Shown here one piece after another: positions 18,769 to 22,563 of a DNA stretch of 22,563 nt. Made by a program: the position numbers and the translations under genes. Location of the stretch: assembly GCA_025774805.1 (NCBI GenBank), contig JALGZR010000064.1, positions 1 through 22,563 of the forward strand, given 5' to 3'. The first letter of the stretch is position 1. Each line of letters begins with the position of its first letter. This DNA comes from a bacterium. Lineage in GTDB: Bacteria; ARS69. Under the pieces are notes generated by a model, which was not told where the DNA came from, did no database searches, and saw only the letters and a list, made by a program, of their open reading frames with translations.

Positions 18769-20994
18769 CTACCGGGCCAGCAGCGCCCGCATCCTCTCGC
18801 GGGTCGGGGCGTCCCCCGGTTCGAGCGTGATCGCGCGCTGGTAGGCCTGCAGCGCGCCGGTCCGATCGCCCGCCTCTTCACGGACCCGACCGAGCTCGCG
18901 CCAGGCCGAGACGTTCCCCGGCGCTCCGGCCGTGAGGCGCTCGAAGTGCTCCATGGCCTCCGCGTGCCGCCCGAGCTCCCGGAGCGCCCGACCCTGCGCG
19001 ATCGTCCCCTCCGCGTCGTCCGGACGCTCCCGCGAATACCACGCGAGGTGATCCAGCGCCTCCGCCGCCCGGCCGACCTCGAGGAGCGCGAGCCCGTACG
19101 CCAGTCGAAAGCGGGGGCGAAAGATCCCCTCGTCGATCGCCCCCCGGAGCGCCTCCCCCGCGTACCGGACCGCCGCCCGCCGGTGGACGGCGGCGCCCGG
19201 GAGGTCCGGAGCTTCCGCGCCCGCCCGGCGGTCCCCGCCCTCCGCCGCCTCCGCGAGCTCTCCGTGAATCGCGGCGAGCGCACCCAGGAGCCGGGGGTCC
19301 CGATCGCGCGACAGCCCCTCCTCGAGAAGCGCGCGGGATTCCTCGAGGAGGGCTCGCCGTTCGTCGGGATCGCTCGCCCGGGTCGCCTCCCTCTCCTTGC
19401 TCGTGGCCGCGTGCAGCCACCCCGCGGGATGGTCCGGACGGACTTCGAGCGTGTGCCTCCAGAGCGCCTCCGAGCTCGTCCACACGGTCGTCTGCCGCCA
19501 CGTGAGGGCTCCGAGGAGGAGCAGGACGACGGCGGCGAGCAAGGTCGCGAGCCGGGCGGTTCGGCGCGACCGGAAGCCGGCGAGCGCTCCGCCCCCCGCG
19601 AGAAGCGCGAACGGGAGACACGAGAGATACGTGTATCGCTCGGCGACGAGCTGCGGGCCGCTCTGCAGGACCCCCAGCACCGGGGCGACCACGATCGCGA
19701 ACGCCGCCCACGCACAGAGCAGCGCCGGGAATCGCCGCCTCGTGAGCAGCAGAGCGATCGTGACCCCGATCACCGCGATCGCGGGCAGGAGAAAGCGAGG
19801 CGCGAGCGGATCGAGGTGGTCGGGCAGATCGTAGAACGGGCCCAGCGAGACGGGGACGAGCGTCTTCGCGGGGTAGAACGCGAGTCCGTGGAAGACCTGG
19901 GCGATCCGCTCGGTCGCCGTGTGCTGCTCGAGCGTTCGCATCGTGGCGTAGAGTCCCGACTGGGCCCAGGCCGCCAGCGTCGCGAAGAGGATCGCGAGCA
20001 CCGCGGCGGGCAGCTTCTCGACGACGAGATCGACGAGCCGGCCGCGTCGCCGGGGCCAGAAGTCGAGGACGAGGAGCAGCGCGGGCATCACGAGCCCCCA
20101 GGCCTTGGCCAGAAGCGAGAGCAGAAGGAGCCCGTGCACGAGGAGGTGGCCGGCGGTTCCCCGCCGGGCCACCACCGCGATCAGCGCGAGCCACGCGACC
20201 GAGGCGGCCGCAAGGAGGAGGGGAGCGAAGGGACGGAACGCGATCGTCTCGGGAATCGAGAGATCGATCGCGGCGAGGAGGAGGGCGGTGCTCCCCGCCG
20301 CCAGCGCGACGGCCGCGGCGATCGCCCTCGCCCCGTAGGGCCCGGCGCCTCCCGTCCACGGGCCGCGTATCCAGGCGAGCAGCGCACCCACGAAGAGCGC
20401 CCCCGAGAGAACGTCCCGCCGCTCGGTGACCCACGCCACCGACTCGACGCGCAACGGATGCACCGCGAAGAGGAGAGCCGCGACGGCCGCCGCCGCGACG
20501 AGCGCGCCGGCCGGCCGACCTTCGAGCGCGCCGTTCGCCGGCGCCCCCGCCGGTGCCGCCGCCCCGGCACCCGGCCCGTCCGCCCGCCATCCCGCCCCTC
20601 CCGCCGCGAGAATGCGTCGCGCCAGGAAGAAAAAGAGCAGGGCGGTCAGCGCGTGAAGGAAGACGTTCGTCCGGTGGAACCCGGGGCCGTCGAGTTCTCC
20701 GTGCGCGACGTAGTCGGCGCCGAGAGTCACCCAGGAGAGGGGCTGGTAGTGTCCCATCCATCCGGTGGTGAACATCCAGCGCACGTGCTCCCCCGACAGC
20801 CCGCGAAACCTCTCGTTGCCGACGAAGTTGAGATCGTCGTCGTAGTCGACGAACTCGGCCCGAAAGGCCGGCGCGAACGCCAGGAGAACGGCGAGCACGA
20901 TGCCGAGCGAGACGAGAGCCTCCCGGCCCATGGGGGAGGCCTCCCGGGGCGGCCGGGATCGGGCCTGCGGTCGGTCGGCGTCGGAGGCGCTCAT
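18769..20994 (-). CDS. TMTC-like polytopic membrane protein with C-terminal TPRs (putative glycosyltransferase)
   Basis: The 741-aa protein has a membrane N-terminal two-thirds and a soluble TPR tail (about 600-741, ALDHLAWYSRERPDDAEGT, HAEAMEHFERLTAGAPGN, TGALQAYQRAITLEPGD). The N-terminal helix is followed by the acidic motif FVDYDDDLNFV (about 48-57). HYQPLSWVTLGADY and HPLRVESVAWVTERRDVLSG (179-198) are typical of bacterial TPR proteins related to TMTC/PMT O-mannosyltransferases (GT-C fold). Activity is inferred from family, and the acceptor is unknown. An Ala/Gly-rich insert at about 131-163 separates helices. The chosen ATG lacks a ribosome site; ATG 20931, 21 codons on, has GGGAGG eight bases upstream and may be the real start. 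It lies 29 bases after nqrM and is probably cotranscribed with it. Confidence 0.8.
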   Translation of the reverse strand: MSASDADRPQARSRPPREASPMGREALVSLGIVLAVLLAFAPAFRAEFVDYDDDLNFVGNERFRGLSGEHVRWMFTTGWMGHYQPLSWVTLGADYVAHGELDGPGFHRTNVFLHALTALLFFFLARRILAAGGAGWRADGPGAGAAAPAGAPANGALEGRPAGALVAAAAVAALLFAVHPLRVESVAWVTERRDVLSGALFVGALLAWIRGPWTGGAGPYGARAIAAAVALAAGSTALLLAAIDLSIPETIAFRPFAPLLLAAASVAWLALIAVVARRGTAGHLLVHGLLLLSLLAKAWGLVMPALLLVLDFWPRRRGRLVDLVVEKLPAAVLAILFATLAAWAQSGLYATMRTLEQHTATERIAQVFHGLAFYPAKTLVPVSLGPFYDLPDHLDPLAPRFLLPAIAVIGVTIALLLTRRRFPALLCAWAAFAIVVAPVLGVLQSGPQLVAERYTYLSCLPFALLAGGGALAGFRSRRTARLATLLAAVVLLLLGALTWRQTTVWTSSEALWRHTLEVRPDHPAGWLHAATSKEREATRASDPDERRALLEESRALLEEGLSRDRDPRLLGALAAIHGELAEAAEGGDRRAGAEAPDLPGAAVHRRAAVRYAGEALRGAIDEGIFRPRFRLAYGLALLEVGRAAEALDHLAWYSRERPDDAEGTIAQGRALRELGRHAEAMEHFERLTAGAPGNVSAWRELGRVREEAGDRTGALQAYQRAITLEPGDAPTRERMRALLAR

Positions 20995-21023
20995 CGCGGG
21001 GGAGCGGGTGGGCTCGACCGAGG

Positions 21024-21233
21024 CTAAGCCGAGCCCCTCGGGTCCTTCTCCGGGTCCCTCTCCGGGCACTCGTCGAAGGGTCGACCGCACGCGCCGCACG
21101 TGCCGCCCCACCTGCCGAAGAGCCGCGCCGCTCCGCCGCACGATCCCTGGATCGGCCGGCGCAAGAGCACCGTGCCTACGGAGAGAAGCGCCACCGCGCC
21201 CACGAAGAACCCGATTCCGAGCAGAATCTCCAT
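21024..21233 (-). CDS. nqrM: NqrM, Na+-NQR maturation protein (DUF539)
   Basis: The 69-aa protein has one N-terminal membrane helix (about 4-24) followed by RRPIQGSCGG, then CGACGRPFDEC. This cysteine pattern, after an 'R-PI-GSCGG' turn, is the DUF539/NqrM signature. NqrM is required to deliver or assemble the iron centre of NqrD/NqrE. In many genomes it lies directly after nqrF; here it is on the opposite strand, separated from nqrF by the TMTC-like gene. Its own promoter places the transcription start at or next to the ATG, so translation is probably leaderless; no ribosome site is present. Confidence 0.9.
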   Translation of the reverse strand: MEILLGIGFFVGAVALLSVGTVLLRRPIQGSCGGAARLFGRWGGTCGACGRPFDECPERDPEKDPRGSA

Positions 21234-21239
21234 GCTCCG

Positions 21240-21268
21240 AAGATAGAAGGGCCCCTGGGGGAGGTCAA
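21240..21268 (-). promoter_or_regulatory. sigma70-type promoter of nqrM, leaderless
   Basis: TTGACC (21268-21263) and TATCTT (21245-21240) are separated by exactly 17 bases. Only six bases lie between the -10 and the nqrM ATG at 21233, so the expected +1 coincides with the A of the start codon. Confidence 0.75.
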
Positions 21269-21312
21269 GAAATGCCCACCCAACCGGGCGCGGGACGACG
21301 ATTTACGAGGGC

Positions 21313-21342
21313 TTGACCCCGGGCCGGCCCCATTCCGATTAT
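21313..21342 (+). promoter_or_regulatory. Probable promoter of the DUF1573 gene
   Basis: TTGACC (21313-21318) with GATTAT (21337-21342) at an 18-base spacing lies in an A+T-rich patch of the 259-bp divergent region. It would give a leader of about 145 bases containing the three ACTCGACCGG repeats. Confidence 0.5.
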
Positions 21343-21364
21343 TTTGATTCGGTGAACCCCGGAG

Positions 21365-21443
21365 CCGGTCGAGTGTAGAATCGAGCGGCCCCGCAGCCGG
21401 CGGCGGAGACTCGACCGGGACACCCGGCGGTGACTCGACCGGG
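21365..21443 (+). repeat. Three copies of ACTCGACCGG, one inverted
   Basis: CCGGTCGAGT (21365-21374) is the exact reverse complement of the ACTCGACCGG at 21409-21418 and 21433-21442. The last two are direct repeats with a 24-bp period and share an extra G. The first can form a 10-bp hairpin with either direct copy. They lie between promoter and start codon. Confidence 0.8.
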
Positions 21444-21492
21444 TCCGATCGCCTCCACCGGTACCTTGCAGACCCAACCCGAGGGTTTTCCG

Positions 21493-22563
21493 ATGGCTCA
21501 CCGTCCACTTCGCGCACCGGGCCCGAGGTCCGGCGTCATGTTTCTCACCGGGCTCAAGGCCGTTCTCATCGCGGCCGCATCGGCCTGGGCCGCTCCGAGG
21601 GCCCAGATCGAACCGGCCGAGATCGCCCTGGGCGACATCGACGAGGGTCTCAGCTTCGAGCGATACATCGAGCTGACCAACGTCGGAGACGGCATCCTCG
21701 TTCTCGAGGACGTGAACACCAGCTGCGGATGCACGGCCGCGGCGGTGGACGGGGCCGTGGAGCTCGGCCCGGGGGAGTCCCAGCAGATCAAGGTGACGTT
21801 CAACTCCAAGAACATGGATGGTGAGATCAAGAAGCGGGTCACCGTGATCACTTCCGATCCGGAGCAGAAGAGCATGATCGTCTACGTCACCGGAAACGTC
21901 CACCGGGCGGTGCGGACCGTACCGAAGTATGTCCACCTGAGTCGCGTCCGCGCCTCGGACGGGGTCGAGAAGACGGTCGAGATCCAGGCCGACACCGAGC
22001 TCGGAATGGAAGTGCGATCCGTTCGAATCCTCGGAGGCGTCACCCGGGACGAACCGACCGAGATCTTCGACTTCACGGTGGGAGAGAAGCGGACCGAGAA
22101 CGAGCGCGACATCGTCGACGTCCATCTCCGGTTGAAGGAGAGTGCGAAGCCGCAGAAGTTCTCGGAGACGCTCGTGGCGGAGACGAATCTCGAGGAGCCT
22201 CACGACGAGATGAGGGTCCAGGTGCGGGGCGAGATCCTCGGGAGGATCACGTTCACGCCTGCGTTCGCCGTGCTACGCATGGTGGAGCCGGGTGAGAGAA
22301 CCACCCGCGACGTCACCTTCTCCGCGACGGAGGGCACGATCCGGGTGCTCAAGGCCGAGGTGACGCAGAGCCCGGTAGAGGTCGAGGTCATCCCCCAGGA
22401 CACCGGACAGCAGGTCATTCTCCGCCTCTCCTACGTCGGTCGCGAGGGGGATTCGGGCGTGAAGCAGCTCCGGGTCGAGACCGACGATCCCGATCAGCCC
22501 CTCTTCGAGATTCCCGTTCGCTATCAGACGCAGCCCACCGGGGACGCGCAGGGAGCGGGGAGC
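21493..22563 (+). CDS. Exported DUF1573 protein, 3' end missing
   Basis: The frame is open from ATG 21493 to the last base (357 codons), so the C-terminus lies beyond the window. GAGGG seven bases upstream supports this start; ATG 21538 is an alternative within the signal peptide. The signal peptide ends near SAWAAPRA (about 29-37). Residues about 38-140 form a DUF1573 domain, an Ig-like fold with LGDIDEGLSFERYIELTNVGDGILVL-type strands and the hallmark TSCGCTA (77-82). A second Ig-like segment around 235-350 (GEILGRITFTPAFAVLRMVEPGERTTR) resembles it without the CGC motif. DUF1573 proteins are extracytoplasmic and of unknown function. The gene is divergent from nqrM. Confidence 0.85.
   Translation, partial: MAHRPLRAPGPRSGVMFLTGLKAVLIAAASAWAAPRAQIEPAEIALGDIDEGLSFERYIELTNVGDGILVLEDVNTSCGCTAAAVDGAVELGPGESQQIKVTFNSKNMDGEIKKRVTVITSDPEQKSMIVYVTGNVHRAVRTVPKYVHLSRVRASDGVEKTVEIQADTELGMEVRSVRILGGVTRDEPTEIFDFTVGEKRTENERDIVDVHLRLKESAKPQKFSETLVAETNLEEPHDEMRVQVRGEILGRITFTPAFAVLRMVEPGERTTRDVTFSATEGTIRVLKAEVTQSPVEVEVIPQDTGQQVILRLSYVGREGDSGVKQLRVETDDPDQPLFEIPVRYQTQPTGDAQGAGS

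Noticed and set aside
18946-21027. 693-codon plus-strand frame across the TMTC-like gene
   Set aside because: It is antisense to the membrane/TPR gene with clear family motifs, and is rich in Arg/Glu/Pro without domains.

Overview
The window is GC-rich bacterial DNA of a Gram-negative type: it encodes an Omp85-family outer-membrane barrel, periplasmic proteins, a probable lipoprotein, and a complete sodium-pumping NADH:quinone oxidoreductase. The mix of a CRTAC1-like VCBS/ASPIC-UnbV protein, a DUF1573 protein, TPR-tailed TMTC-like membrane proteins and Na+-NQR suggests an uncultured FCB-type lineage (for example Eisenbacteria-like). That placement is inference from gene content, not from a marker gene. 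Clear sigma70-type promoters (TTGACG-17-TATGTT and TTGACC-17-TATCTT) show ordinary housekeeping promoter recognition.

Layout. (1) 2-832 (+): 3' part of a radical SAM gene, followed by a 300-bp gap with a decayed tRNA copy and two strong hairpins. (2) 1140-4229 (-): a housekeeping block read right to left, eno, a SIMPL/DUF541 protein, a long FtsB/DivIC-like division protein, then an initiator tRNA with its own promoter and terminator. (3) 4562-11104 (+): a tightly coupled operon encoding a secreted VCBS/ASPIC protein, a TPR probable lipoprotein, an ECF sigma factor, a doubtful small ORF, a membrane anti-sigma-like protein without zinc ligands, and a membrane protein with bactofilin-like repeats. 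Nearly every junction is an overlapping stop/start. (4) 11274-12623 (+): a short Omp85 protein with one POTRA domain. (5) 12947-18759 (+): nqrABCDEF in canonical order. Its 323-bp leader holds two tandem copies of a hairpin-rich element, with a related copy before the Omp85 gene. (6) 18769-21233 (-): nqrM, needed for Na+-NQR maturation, from a promoter that appears to give a leaderless mRNA, followed by a TMTC-like TPR membrane protein. (7) 21493-22563 (+): a DUF1573 exported protein running off the window, preceded by a promoter and three copies of a 10-bp repeat.

How it fits together. The Na+-NQR genes plus nqrM form a near-complete respiratory sodium pump set; the FMN transferase ApbE is not in the window. 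NqrA carries a full CxxCxxCxxxCP motif, as in RnfC. The sigma/anti-sigma operon together with the Omp85 gene looks like an envelope-related regulatory unit with export components, but its signal and substrates cannot be read from sequence. The observations most worth following up are the NqrA cysteine motif, the repeated leader element with a compensatory base change, the sigma-factor operon, and the leaderless nqrM promoter.
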